DNA of 35,179 bases, from NCBI RefSeq assembly GCF_900091845.1, contig NZ_FMCI01000330.1, forward strand, positions 1-35,179, in the 5' to 3' direction. Under the pieces are notes generated by a model. That model had not been told where the DNA came from. It ran no database searches and worked only from the letters and a program-made list of their open reading frames with translations. Shown here in pieces: positions 7,556 to 16,203 of the stretch. The translations under genes and the position numbers were made by a program. Source of the stretch: Streptomyces sp. SolWspMP-5a-2 (GTDB lineage Bacteria; Actinomycetota; Actinomycetes; Streptomycetales; Streptomycetaceae). Each line of letters starts with the position of its first letter. The first letter of the stretch is position 1.

Positions 7556-8496
7556 CCGGCGAGCGGCTGCCCATGACGGTACCGGCCCAGGACCTGCCGA
7601 TGCGGGTGCGCATCCACGAGGTCGGCGCCCGCGACGGCCTGCAGAACGAGAAGACGGCCGTGCCGACGGAGGTGAAGGCGGAGTTCGTGCGGCGGCTGGC
7701 CGACGCGGGCCTCACCACCATCGAGGCGACCAGCTTCGTGCGCCCCGAGTGGGTGCCCCAACTGGCCGACGCCGAGGAGCTGTTCCCGCTGGTGCGGGAC
7801 CTCGAAGGGGTCAGGCTGCCGGTCCTGGTGCCCAACCGGCGCGGACTCGACCGGGCGCTGGCGCTCGGCGCCGACCGGATCGCCGTCTTCGCCAGCGCCA
7901 CCGAGACCTTCGCCAAGGCCAACCTCAACCGCACCCTGGACGAGTCGCTGGCCCTGTTCGAGCCGGTGGTGCGGCGGGCGAAGGACGAGGGCGCGCACGT
8001 GCGCGGCTACGTCTCGATGTGCTTCGGCGACCCCTGGGAGGGCGCCGTCCCGCTCCACCAGGTCGTGCGGGTCTGCACGGCGCTGCGCGAGATGGGCTGC
8101 GACGAGCTGAGCCTGGGCGACACCATCGGCGTCGCCACCCCCGGCCATGTGCTGGAGCTGCTCTCCTCGCTGAACGAACAGGGCGTGCCGACGAACGTCA
8201 TCGGCGTCCACTTCCACGACACCTACGGCCAGGCGCTCGCCAACACCTACGCGGCCCTGGAACACGGCGTGACCACCGTCGACGCCTCCGCGGGCGGCCT
8301 GGGCGGCTGCCCGTACGCCAAGTCGGCCACCGGCAACCTCGCCACCGAGGACCTCGTCTGGATGCTCCAGGGTCTCGGCGTGGAGACCGGTGTCGACCTC
8401 GGCCGACTCGTCGCCACCAGCGCGTGGATGGCCGAACAGCTGGGCCGACCCAGCCCTTCCCGCACCGTCCGGGCCCTCTCCCACAAGGACCAGTGA
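7552..8496 (+). CDS. hmgL: Hydroxymethylglutaryl-CoA lyase
   Basis: 314 aa. It cleaves HMG-CoA to acetyl-CoA and acetoacetate, the last step of leucine degradation. The TIM-barrel lyase has the catalytic ARDGLQNE motif (Arg27, Asp28), the metal-binding HFHDTYG (His220, His222) and the family signature GLGGCPYAKSATGN with the active-site Cys253. The start is the ATG overlapping the accA1 stop; Met8 and Met17 are weaker alternatives. No enoyl-CoA hydratase for methylglutaconyl-CoA is encoded in this operon, so that step must be supplied from elsewhere. Confidence 0.93.
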   Translation: MTGERLPMTVPAQDLPMRVRIHEVGARDGLQNEKTAVPTEVKAEFVRRLADAGLTTIEATSFVRPEWVPQLADAEELFPLVRDLEGVRLPVLVPNRRGLDRALALGADRIAVFASATETFAKANLNRTLDESLALFEPVVRRAKDEGAHVRGYVSMCFGDPWEGAVPLHQVVRVCTALREMGCDELSLGDTIGVATPGHVLELLSSLNEQGVPTNVIGVHFHDTYGQALANTYAALEHGVTTVDASAGGLGGCPYAKSATGNLATEDLVWMLQGLGVETGVDLGRLVATSAWMAEQLGRPSPSRTVRALSHKDQ

Positions 8497-8502
8497 TCAC
8501 TC

Positions 8503-9663
8503 ATGGACTTCCGGCTCTCCCCCGAACTCGAGGAACTGCGCCGCACCGTCGAGGCGTTCGCGCACGACGTGGTGGCGCCGAAGATCGGCGACTTCTACGA
8601 GCGGCACGAGTTCCCGTACGAGATCGTCCGCGAGATGGGCCGCATGGGCCTGTTCGGGCTGCCGTTCCCGGAGGAGTACGGCGGCATGGGCGGTGACTAC
8701 CTGGCGCTCGGCGTGGCCCTTGAGGAGCTGGCCCGGGTCGACTCCTCGGTGGCCATCACCCTGGAGGCCGGGGTGTCGCTGGGCGCGATGCCCCTGCACC
8801 TGTTCGGCACCGAGGAGCAGAAGCGCGCCTGGCTGCCCCGGCTGTGCGCGGGCGAGATCCTCGGCGCGTTCGGCCTGACCGAGCCGGACGGCGGCTCGGA
8901 CGCGGGCTCCACCCGCACCACGGCCCGCCTCGACCCGGACACCGACGAGTGGGTGATCAACGGCTCCAAGTGCTTCATCACCAACTCGGGCACCGACATC
9001 ACGGCCCTGGTGACGGTGACGGCCGTCACCGGCCGCAAGCCCGACGGCAGGCCGCTGATCTCCGCGATCATCGTGCCGTCCGGCACCCCGGGCTTCACCG
9101 TCGCGGCGCCCTACTCCAAGGTCGGCTGGAACGCCTCGGACACCCGGGAGCTGTCCTTCGCGGACGTCCGCGTCCCGGCCGCCAACCTGCTGGGCGAACC
9201 GGGCCGCGGCTACGCCCAGTTCCTGCGCATCCTGGACGAGGGCCGGATCGCCATCGCCGCGCTGGGCACCGGGCTGGCCCAGGGCTGCGTCGACGAGTCG
9301 GTGCGCTACGCGAAGGAGCGGCACGCGTTCGGCCGTCCGATCGGCGCCAACCAGGCGATCCAGTTCAAGATCGCGGACATGGAGATGAAGGCCCACACCG
9401 CCCGCCTCGCCTGGCGGGACGCGGCGGCCCGGCTGGTGAGCGGCGCCCCCTTCAAGAAGCAGGCGGCCCTCGCCAAGCTGCACTCCTCGACGGTCGCGGT
9501 GGACAACGCCCGGGACGCCACCCAGATCCACGGCGGCTACGGCTTCATGAACGAGTACCCGGTGGCCCGCATGTGGCGCGACTCCAAGATCCTGGAGATC
9601 GGCGAGGGCACGAGCGAGGTGCAGCGGATGCTGATCGCGCGGGATCTGGGCCTGCCGGGCTGA
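8503..9663 (+). CDS. acdH: Acyl-CoA dehydrogenase, short/branched-chain type
   Basis: 386 aa. It is an FAD-dependent dehydrogenase of branched-chain acyl-CoA, and the fourth gene of the leucine operon, 6 bp after hmgL. Signatures are AFGLTEPDGGSDAGSTRTTA and QIHGGYGFMNEYPVARMWRDSK. The sequence GEGTSEVQR places Glu368 exactly where short- and medium-chain enzymes carry the catalytic base, unlike the leftward paralogue at 2040-3197. It matches S. coelicolor AcdH (SCO2779), which to my memory acts in valine and isoleucine as well as leucine breakdown. Its place in the operon suggests isovaleryl-CoA as one substrate, but the active-site type is that of short/branched-chain rather than classical isovaleryl enzymes. 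Substrate is therefore left open. Confidence 0.92.
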   Translation: MDFRLSPELEELRRTVEAFAHDVVAPKIGDFYERHEFPYEIVREMGRMGLFGLPFPEEYGGMGGDYLALGVALEELARVDSSVAITLEAGVSLGAMPLHLFGTEEQKRAWLPRLCAGEILGAFGLTEPDGGSDAGSTRTTARLDPDTDEWVINGSKCFITNSGTDITALVTVTAVTGRKPDGRPLISAIIVPSGTPGFTVAAPYSKVGWNASDTRELSFADVRVPAANLLGEPGRGYAQFLRILDEGRIAIAALGTGLAQGCVDESVRYAKERHAFGRPIGANQAIQFKIADMEMKAHTARLAWRDAAARLVSGAPFKKQAALAKLHSSTVAVDNARDATQIHGGYGFMNEYPVARMWRDSKILEIGEGTSEVQRMLIARDLGLPG

Positions 9664-9680
9664 CGGCGGCGGGCGCCGTC
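9662..9680 (+). terminator. Hairpin at the end of the leucine-catabolism operon
   Basis: GACGGCG and CGCCGTC form a 7-bp stem with a 5-nt loop starting inside the acdH stop codon. A second imperfect GC hairpin follows at about 9687-9712. There is no T tract, as is usual in Streptomyces. Confidence 0.5.
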
Positions 9681-9717
9681 CGGTGTGTGCGGGGGCACCA
9701 TCACCCCCTGCGGAGCA

Positions 9718-9736
9718 TAAGGTTAGGCTACCCTAA
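9718..9736. promoter_or_regulatory. Iron box (DmdR1/IdeR-type operator) upstream of desE
   Basis: TAAGGTTAGGCTACCCTAA matches the 19-bp Streptomyces iron-box consensus TTAGGTTAGGCTAACCTAA at 17 of 19 positions. It lies 68 bp upstream of the desE start, in the expected promoter area, so iron-replete repression by a DtxR-family protein (DmdR1) is expected. Confidence 0.88.
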
Positions 9737-9803
9737 GCCTGATCACGGTCACCGCAGGAGCGGACCCCACTGACCCCGCACGCACCGAAAGCAGACCTCA
9801 TCC

Positions 9804-10850
9804 ATGTCGAACGCCACCATCGCCACCCTCTCCCGCCGCGGGCTGCTCGCCACCGGCGGCGCGCTCGGCCTCGGCGCTCTCCTGGCCGCGTGCGGTGACA
9901 GCGACGCGAAGGGCGGCGGCGACAAGGACGCCACCGGCGCCGCCGCGTCCGGCCCGTGGTCCTTCAAGGACGACCGCGGCAAGACCGTGAAGCTGGACGA
10001 GGTGCCCACCAAGCTCGTCGCCTTCACCGGTGTCGCCGCCGCGCTGTACGACTACGGGATCCAGGTCGACGCGGTCTTCGGCCCGACCACGGTCAAGGGC
10101 GGCAAGGCCGATGTGCAGGCCGGCGACATGGACGTCAGCAAGCTGAAGGTCCTCGGCAACGAGTACGGCCAGTTCAACGTGGAGCAGTACGCGGCCTACG
10201 GCCCCCAGGTGCTGATCTCCACCACCTTCGACAGCGCCGGCTCCCTCTGGTACGTCCCCGAGGAGTCGGCCAAGAAGATAGCCGCGCTCGCCCCCAGCGT
10301 CGCCGTCTCCGTCTACGACCGGCAGATGACCGAGCCGCTCCAGCGGGTGTGGGCGCTGGCCGAGTCGCTCGGCGCGGACATGAAGGCCGCGAAGGTCACC
10401 GACGCGAAGAAGCGTTTCGAGGAGGCGTCCGAGCGGCTGCGCAAGGCCGCCAAGGCCCGCCCCGAGATCAAGGTGATGGCCGGTTCCGCGGCCGACACGA
10501 TCTTCTACGTCTCCGGCAGCAACCTCTCCATCGACCTGGAGTACTTCAAGGCGCTCGGCGTGAACTTCGTGGAGCCGCCCGCCAAGGCGATGGCCGAGGG
10601 CGGCGGTTGGTACGAGAGCCTCAGCTGGGAGAACGCCGACAAGTACGCGGCCGACGTCATCATGATGGACGACCGCTCCTCGACCATCCAGCCGGCCGAC
10701 ATCACCAAGCCGACCTGGAAGAAGCTCCCGGCCGTCAAGGCGGGCCAGGTCATCTCCCGTTCGCCGGAGCCGATCCTGTCCTACGACAAGTGCACCCCGC
10801 TGCTGACCACGCTCGCCGAGGCCCTGGAGAAGGCCAAGAAGGTCAGCTGA
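9804..10850 (+). CDS. desE: Ferrioxamine-binding ABC transporter lipoprotein
   Basis: 348 aa. It is an extracellular binding lipoprotein that captures ferric hydroxamate siderophores and hands them to an ABC permease; no permease or ATPase gene lies here. The N-terminus has a twin-arginine-like SRRGLLATGG segment followed by a lipobox LLAAC with lipid-modified Cys30, suggesting export possibly by Tat. The rest shows periplasmic-binding-protein class III features: KTVKLDEVPTKLVAFTGVAAAL near the start of the mature part, YGPQVLISTTF and a long connecting helix. The upstream iron box and the neighbouring desABCD genes identify it as DesE. It forms its own transcription unit, closed by a strong hairpin. 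Confidence 0.92.
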   Translation: MSNATIATLSRRGLLATGGALGLGALLAACGDSDAKGGGDKDATGAAASGPWSFKDDRGKTVKLDEVPTKLVAFTGVAAALYDYGIQVDAVFGPTTVKGGKADVQAGDMDVSKLKVLGNEYGQFNVEQYAAYGPQVLISTTFDSAGSLWYVPEESAKKIAALAPSVAVSVYDRQMTEPLQRVWALAESLGADMKAAKVTDAKKRFEEASERLRKAAKARPEIKVMAGSAADTIFYVSGSNLSIDLEYFKALGVNFVEPPAKAMAEGGGWYESLSWENADKYAADVIMMDDRSSTIQPADITKPTWKKLPAVKAGQVISRSPEPILSYDKCTPLLTTLAEALEKAKKVS

Positions 10851-10870
10851 CCCCGCGCGCCAGCGCTTCC

Positions 10871-10914
10871 CACCGCCGTACACCCGGAGGCCAACTCCCC
10901 GGTGTGCGGCGGTG
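10871..10914 (+). terminator. desE transcription terminator
   Basis: CACCGCCGTACACC pairs with GGTGTGCGGCGGTG (14 bp including one T-G wobble), extended by inner GG/CC pairs. It separates desE from the desA promoter. Confidence 0.75.
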
Positions 10915-10981
10915 GTTGCCGTGCGTCCGGGAGAGGGCGGGCGGAGTGACGGTCGTCACCGGTGGCACCCCGTGCGCCGTG

Positions 10982-11012
10982 CGTTACTTAGGTTAGGCTA
11001 ACCTAAGTAACG
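10982..11012. promoter_or_regulatory. Iron box of the desABCD operon inside a perfect 31-bp palindrome
   Basis: Positions 10988-11006 match the 19-bp iron-box consensus TTAGGTTAGGCTAACCTAA exactly. The symmetry extends beyond it: CGTTACTTAGGTTAG, a central G, then CTAACCTAAGTAACG, giving 15 perfect pairs. It lies 58 bp upstream of the desA ATG, overlapping the likely promoter. DmdR1-Fe(II) repression is expected, tighter than at desE if affinity follows match. Confidence 0.93.
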
Positions 11013-11070
11013 ATCAAGCGACCCCGTCCCACCCCCCGCACGGCCCCGTCCCCTACCGGAGGACCCCCAC

Positions 11071-12513
11071 ATGCGCTCGCACCTGCTCAACGACTCGACC
11101 GCGGAGCACTACCGCCGCTCCGTGACCGAAGGGATCGAGCGGGTGGCCGCCAAACTCGCCGCCACCGACCGTCCGTTCACCGGCGTCTCCGTCGACGCCC
11201 TCGCTCCCCGCATCGACGGCATCGACCTGGACCGCCCGCTGCACGACACCGCGGCCGTCCTGGACGAGTTGGAGGAGGTCTACCTCCGTGACGCCGTCTA
11301 CTTCCACCACCCCCGCTACCTCGCCCACCTCAACTGCCCGGTGGTCATCCCGGCCGTGGTCGGCGAGGCGGTGCTCTCCGCCGTCAACTCCTCCCTCGAC
11401 ACCTGGGACCAGTCGGCGGGCGGCACCCTGATCGAGCGGAAACTGATCGACTGGACCACCGGGCGGATCGGCCTCGGCCCCGCCGCGGACGGCGTCTTCA
11501 CCTCCGGCGGCACCCAGTCCAACCTCCAGGCGCTGCTGCTCGCCCGCGAGGAGGCCAAAGCGGAGAACCTGGCCGACCTGCGGATCTTCGCCTCCGAGGC
11601 CAGCCACTTCAGCGTGAAGAAGTCCGCGAAACTGCTCGGCCTCGGCCCGGACGCGGTCGTGTCGATCCCCGTCGACCACGACAAGCGGATGCAGACCGTC
11701 GCGCTCGCCCACGCGCTGGAGCGCTGCGCGCGGGACGGCCTGACCCCGATGGCCGTCGTCGCCACCGCGGGCACCACCGACTTCGGCTCCATCGACCCGC
11801 TGCCGGAGATCGCCGGACTCTGCGCGCAGTACGGCACCTGGATGCACGTCGACGCCGCCTACGGCTGCGGCCTGCTCGCCTCGGTGAAGTACCGGGACCG
11901 CGTCGACGGCATCGAGCGCGCCGACTCGGTCACCGTCGACTACCACAAGTCCTTCTTCCAGCCGGTGAGTTCGTCCGCCGTGCTGGTCCGGGACGCGGCC
12001 ACGCTGCGGCACGCCACCTATCACGCGGAGTACCTCAACCCGCGCCGCATGGTCACCGAGCGCATCCCCAACCAGGTCGACAAGTCCCTCCAGACCACCC
12101 GCCGTTTCGACGCCCTGAAGCTGTGGATGACCCTGCGCACGATGGGCGCCGACGGCGTCGGCCGCCTCTTCGACGAGGTCTGCGACCTGACCGCCGAGGG
12201 CTGGGAGCTGCTCGCCGCCGACCCGCGCTTCGACGTCGTCGTCCGGCCGTCGCTGTCCACGCTGGTCTTCCGCTACATACCGGCGGCGGTCACCGACCCG
12301 TCCGAGATCGACCGCGCCAACCTGTACGCCCGCAAGGCGCTGTTCGCCTCCGGCGACGCGGTGGTCGCGGGCACCAAGGTCGGCGCCCGCCACTACCTGA
12401 AGTTCACCCTGCTCAACCCCGAGACCACGACGGACGATCTCACCGCCGTCCTCGACCTGATCGCCGGCCACGCCGAGCAGTACCTGGGAGAGTCCCTTGA
12501 CCGCGCTTCCTGA
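11071..12513 (+). CDS. desA: Lysine decarboxylase for desferrioxamine synthesis
   Basis: 480 aa. A PLP-dependent group II decarboxylase that converts L-lysine to cadaverine, the first step of desferrioxamine biosynthesis. The fold-type I decarboxylase motifs are clear: FTSGGTQSNLQALLLAREEA, ATAGTTDFGSIDPLPEIA, WMHVDAAYGCG, and the PLP lysine in VDYHKSFFQP (Lys293). Start ATG 11071 has GGAGGA 7 nt upstream. The gene leads the iron-regulated operon, and the desB start lies inside its 3' end. Length and sequence match S. coelicolor DesA. Confidence 0.95.
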   Translation: MRSHLLNDSTAEHYRRSVTEGIERVAAKLAATDRPFTGVSVDALAPRIDGIDLDRPLHDTAAVLDELEEVYLRDAVYFHHPRYLAHLNCPVVIPAVVGEAVLSAVNSSLDTWDQSAGGTLIERKLIDWTTGRIGLGPAADGVFTSGGTQSNLQALLLAREEAKAENLADLRIFASEASHFSVKKSAKLLGLGPDAVVSIPVDHDKRMQTVALAHALERCARDGLTPMAVVATAGTTDFGSIDPLPEIAGLCAQYGTWMHVDAAYGCGLLASVKYRDRVDGIERADSVTVDYHKSFFQPVSSSAVLVRDAATLRHATYHAEYLNPRRMVTERIPNQVDKSLQTTRRFDALKLWMTLRTMGADGVGRLFDEVCDLTAEGWELLAADPRFDVVVRPSLSTLVFRYIPAAVTDPSEIDRANLYARKALFASGDAVVAGTKVGARHYLKFTLLNPETTTDDLTAVLDLIAGHAEQYLGESLDRAS

Positions 12514-13780
12514 CACCGCGCAGAAGATCCACGACTTCGTGGGCATCGGGCTCGGCCCGTTCAACCTCGGGCTGGCCTGCCTGACCGAGCCGATCGCCGA
12601 ACTCGACGGCCTCTTCCTGGAGTCGAAGCCCGACTTCGAGTGGCACGCGGGGATGTTCCTCGAAGGCGCCCATCTCCAGACGCCGTTCATGTCGGACCTG
12701 GTCACCCTCGCCGACCCGACGTCCCCGTACTCCTTCCTCAACTACCTGAAAGAGCGCGGCAGGCTCTACTCGTTCTACATCCGGGAGAACTTCTACCCGC
12801 TGCGCGTCGAGTACGACGACTACTGCCGCTGGGCCGCGAACAGGCTGACCAGCGTCCGCTTCGGCACCACCGTCGAGACGGTCACCTGGGACGAGGGCGA
12901 GGAGCTGTACGCCGTCACGACCACGGCGGGCGACGTCCACCGCGCCCGCCACCTGGTCCTCGGCACCGGCACCCCGCCGTACGTCCCCGAGCCCTGCCGG
13001 GACCTGGGCGGCGACTTCCTGCACAACTCCCGCTACGTGCAGCACCGCGCGGAGCTGGTGAAGAAGGAGTCGATCACGCTGGTCGGCAGCGGCCAGTCGG
13101 CGGCCGAGATCTACCAGGACCTGCTGAGCGAGATCGACGTCCACGGCTACCGGCTCAACTGGGTCACCCGCTCACCCCGGTTCTTCCCGCTGGAGTACAC
13201 CAAACTCACGCTGGAGATGACCTCCCCCGAGTACGTCGACTACTTCCGCGAACTGCCCGAGGAGACCCGCTACCGGCTGACGGCGGAGCAGAAGGGCCTC
13301 TTCAAGGGCATCGACGGCGACCTCGTCGACGACATCTTCGACCTGCTGTACCAGAAGAACCTGGGCGGCCCGGTGCCCACCAGGCTGCTCACCAACTCCG
13401 CGCTGACCGGGGCACGGTACGAGAACGGCACGTACACCCTCTCGTTCCGACAGGAGGAGCAGGGCAAGGAGTTCGACCTCGACTCGCAGGGCCTGGTGCT
13501 GGCGACCGGCTACCGGTACACCGAGCCGGAGTTCCTGAAGCCGGTCCGCGACCGGCTGCGCTACGACACCCACGGCGCCTTCGACGTCGCCCGCAACTAC
13601 GCGATCGACGTGACCGGCCGGGGCGTCTTCCTCCAGAACGGGGGCGTCCACACGCACTCGATCACCTCGCCCGACCTGGGCATGGGCGCCTACCGCAACA
13701 GCTACATCATCCGGGAGCTGCTGGGCCGCGAGGTCTACCCGGTCGAGAAGAGCATCGCCTTCCAGGAGTTCGCCGTATGA
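12497..13780 (+). CDS. desB: Cadaverine N-monooxygenase
   Basis: 427 aa. An FAD/NADPH N-hydroxylating monooxygenase of the lysine/ornithine hydroxylase family that makes N-hydroxycadaverine. Motifs: FAD-binding GIGLGPFNLGLA near residue 16; MSDLVTLADPTSPYSFLNYL typical of the family; NADPH-binding LVGSGQSAAEIY from residue 195; and a late LATGYRYTEPEF. The start is a rare TTG at 12497 with GGGAGAG 4 nt upstream; it overlaps desA by 17 nt, so translation is probably coupled to desA termination. No ATG near the N-terminus would retain the FAD motif with a better ribosome site. Confidence 0.94.
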   Translation: MTALPDTAQKIHDFVGIGLGPFNLGLACLTEPIAELDGLFLESKPDFEWHAGMFLEGAHLQTPFMSDLVTLADPTSPYSFLNYLKERGRLYSFYIRENFYPLRVEYDDYCRWAANRLTSVRFGTTVETVTWDEGEELYAVTTTAGDVHRARHLVLGTGTPPYVPEPCRDLGGDFLHNSRYVQHRAELVKKESITLVGSGQSAAEIYQDLLSEIDVHGYRLNWVTRSPRFFPLEYTKLTLEMTSPEYVDYFRELPEETRYRLTAEQKGLFKGIDGDLVDDIFDLLYQKNLGGPVPTRLLTNSALTGARYENGTYTLSFRQEEQGKEFDLDSQGLVLATGYRYTEPEFLKPVRDRLRYDTHGAFDVARNYAIDVTGRGVFLQNGGVHTHSITSPDLGMGAYRNSYIIRELLGREVYPVEKSIAFQEFAV

Positions 13781-14328
13781 GCGCCGCCACCGCCCTCGGC
13801 ACGCTCACCCTGCGGCCCCTGGACCCGCTGACCGACGGGGAGTTGCTGCACTCCTGGGTCACCCACCCCAAAGCGGCCTACTGGATGATGCAGGACGCCC
13901 GCCCGGTCGACGTCGAGCGTGCCTACATGGAGATCGCGGCCGACGAGCACCACCACGCGCTGCTCGGACTGCACGACGGCGAGCCCGCGTTCCTCATGGA
14001 GCACTACGACCCGGCCCACCGCGAGCTGGTGGGCCTCTACGAGCCGCGCCCCGGTGACGTCGGCATGCACTTCCTGGTCGCCCCCACCGACCGCCCCCTG
14101 CACGGGTTCACCCGTGCCGTCATCACCGCGGTGATGACCGAGCTGTTCGCCGACCCGGCCACCGCGCGCGTGGTCGTCGAACCGGACGTGTCCAACACGG
14201 CCGTCCACGCCCTGAACGAGGCCGTCGGCTTCGTGCCCCACCACGAGATCCTCAAGCCGGAGAAAAAAGCCTTGCTGAGCTTCTGCACCCGCGCGCAGTT
14301 CACCGCCGCCACGGGGGTCGCCGTATGA
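13777..14328 (+). CDS. desC: N-hydroxycadaverine acyltransferase (GNAT-type)
   Basis: 183 aa. It acylates N-hydroxycadaverine with succinyl-CoA or acetyl-CoA, giving the hydroxamate units that DesD joins. It belongs to the siderophore acyltransferase branch of GNAT proteins (RhbD/AlcB-like). Visible family features are LHSWVTHPKAAYWMM near the N-terminus, HYDPAHRELVGLYEPRPGDVGMH-type central sequence, and PDVSNTAVHALNEAVGF, the acetyl-CoA-contacting C-terminal part. The start overlaps the desB stop as ATGA and its own stop overlaps desD in the same way, so the last three genes are translationally coupled. Confidence 0.94.
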   Translation: MSAATALGTLTLRPLDPLTDGELLHSWVTHPKAAYWMMQDARPVDVERAYMEIAADEHHHALLGLHDGEPAFLMEHYDPAHRELVGLYEPRPGDVGMHFLVAPTDRPLHGFTRAVITAVMTELFADPATARVVVEPDVSNTAVHALNEAVGFVPHHEILKPEKKALLSFCTRAQFTAATGVAV

Positions 14329-16094
14329 CCCCCGCCGACTCCGTCGCCCATCTCTCCCCCGAGCGCTGGGAGAAGGCCAACCGCCTGCTGATCAGGAAAG
14401 CGCTGGCCGAGTTCGCGCACGAGCGGCTGATCACCCCGGAGCCGGACGGCGACGGTTACGTCGTCCGCGGCGACGACGGGCTGACCGCGTACCGCTTCGC
14501 CGCCACCCGGCACGCCCTCGACCACTGGCAGGTGGACGCCGACTCGATCACCCGGCGCCAGGGCGAGAGCGAACTCCCGCTCGCCGCCCTCGACTTCTTC
14601 ATCGAGCTGCGCGGGGCCCTCGGGCTGAGCGACGAGATCCTGCCGGTCTACCTGGAGGAGATCTCCTCCACCCTCTCCGGCACCTGCTTCAAACTGGCCA
14701 AGCCGCAGGTGCCCTCGGCCGAGCTGGCGCGCAGCGGCTTCCAGGCGATCGAGACCGGGATGACCGAGGGCCACCCCTGCTTCGTCGCCAACAACGGGCG
14801 GCTGGGCTTCGGGGTCCACGAGTACCTCGCGTACGCCCCCGAGACGGCGCACCCGGTCCGGCTGGTGTGGCTGGCCGCGCACCGCTCCCGGGCCGCGTTC
14901 ACCGCGGGCGCCGGCGTCGAGTACGAGCCGTTCCTGCGCCGGGAGCTGGGCGAGGCGACCGTCGAGCGGTTCCGCGCGACCCTCACCGGACAGGGCCTCG
15001 ACCCGGCCGACTACCTCTTCGTCCCGGTCCATCCCTGGCAGTGGTGGAACAAACTGTCGGTGACGTTCGCCGCCGAGGTCGCCCGCCGCCACCTGGTGTG
15101 CCTGGGCGAGGGCGACGACGAGTACCTGGCCCAGCAGTCCATCCGGACCTTCTTCAACAGCTCGCACCCCGAGAAGCACTACGTGAAGACGGCGCTGTCC
15201 GTCCTCAACATGGGCTTCATGCGCGGACTCTCGGCCGCCTACATGGAGGCGACCCCGGCGATCAACGACTGGCTGGCGCAGCTCGTCGAGGGCGACCCGG
15301 TCCTCAAGTCGACCGGCCTGTCGATCATCCGGGAGCAGGCCGCCGTCGGCTACCGGCACCTGGAGTACGAGCGGGCCACCGACCGCTACTCGCCGTACCG
15401 CAAGATGCTCGCGGCGCTGTGGCGGGAGAGCCCGGTGGCCGGGCTGCGGGAGGGCGAGTCGCTCGCCACCATGGCCTCCCTGGTGCACGTCGACCACGAG
15501 GGCACGTCGGTGGCCGCGGCGCTGATCGAGTACTCGGGCCTCGCGCCCGCCGAGTGGCTGCGGCACTACCTGCGCGCCTACTACACCCCGCTGCTGCACA
15601 GCTTCTACGCCTACGACCTGGTCTACATGCCGCACGGCGAGAACGTCATCCTGGTCCTGGAGGACGGCGTGGTGCGGCGGGCGATCTACAAGGACATCGC
15701 CGAGGAGATCGCGGTGATGGACCCGGACGCGGTGCTGCCGCCCGAGGTGCGGCGCATCCGGGTGGACGTCCCGGAGGACAAGAAGCTCCTGTCGATCTTC
15801 ACGGACGTCTTCGACTGCTTCTTCCGCTTCCTCGCCGCGAACCTCGCCACCGAGGGCGTCCTCACCGAGGACGAGTTCTGGCGGACGGTCGCCGGCGTCA
15901 CCCGCGAGTACCAGGAGCAGGTCCCCGAACTCGCCGCGAAGTTCGAGCAGTACGACATGTTCGCGCCCGAGTTCTCGCTCTCCTGCCTCAACCGGCTCCA
16001 ACTGCGCGACAACCGGCAGATGGTGGACCTGGCCGACCCGTCCGGCGCGCTCCAGCTCGTCGGCACCCTGCGGAACCCGCTCGCCGGGTTCTGA
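14325..16094 (+). CDS. desD: Desferrioxamine NIS synthetase
   Basis: 589 aa. An ATP-dependent NRPS-independent siderophore synthetase (IucA/IucC family) that oligomerises and macrocyclises hydroxysuccinyl-cadaverine units into desferrioxamine E or B. Family motifs: EISSTLSGTCFKLAKPQ, GHPCFVANNGRLGFGVHEYLAYAPE-type region, VPVHPWQWWN (His236), FFNSSHPEKHYVKTALSV in the ATP site, and YMPHGENVILVLEDGVVRRAIYKD in the C-terminal half. The start overlaps desC. The operon ends 14 bp later at a long perfect hairpin. Confidence 0.95.
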   Translation: MTPADSVAHLSPERWEKANRLLIRKALAEFAHERLITPEPDGDGYVVRGDDGLTAYRFAATRHALDHWQVDADSITRRQGESELPLAALDFFIELRGALGLSDEILPVYLEEISSTLSGTCFKLAKPQVPSAELARSGFQAIETGMTEGHPCFVANNGRLGFGVHEYLAYAPETAHPVRLVWLAAHRSRAAFTAGAGVEYEPFLRRELGEATVERFRATLTGQGLDPADYLFVPVHPWQWWNKLSVTFAAEVARRHLVCLGEGDDEYLAQQSIRTFFNSSHPEKHYVKTALSVLNMGFMRGLSAAYMEATPAINDWLAQLVEGDPVLKSTGLSIIREQAAVGYRHLEYERATDRYSPYRKMLAALWRESPVAGLREGESLATMASLVHVDHEGTSVAAALIEYSGLAPAEWLRHYLRAYYTPLLHSFYAYDLVYMPHGENVILVLEDGVVRRAIYKDIAEEIAVMDPDAVLPPEVRRIRVDVPEDKKLLSIFTDVFDCFFRFLAANLATEGVLTEDEFWRTVAGVTREYQEQVPELAAKFEQYDMFAPEFSLSCLNRLQLRDNRQMVDLADPSGALQLVGTLRNPLAGF

Positions 16095-16107
16095 CCCCCG
16101 AAAGCGG

Positions 16108-16142
16108 CGGGCACCCCGGAGTACGGTCCTCCGGGGTGCCCG
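16108..16142 (+). terminator. desABCD operon terminator
   Basis: A perfect 14-bp stem CGGGCACCCCGGAG / CTCCGGGGTGCCCG with a 7-nt loop, 14 bp after the desD stop. It isolates the following gene from iron control. Confidence 0.88.
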
Positions 16143-16203
16143 CTCCCGTTCCCGCCCGCGGTGCGGACCGTGCGCCCGCCGTCGCGGTGGAACAATCGGC
16201 ACC

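Noticed and set aside
12497..12640. A later ATG start for desB
   Set aside because: It would remove the N-terminal FAD motif; the TTG with GGGAGAG overlapping desA keeps the motif and fits the coupled operon.
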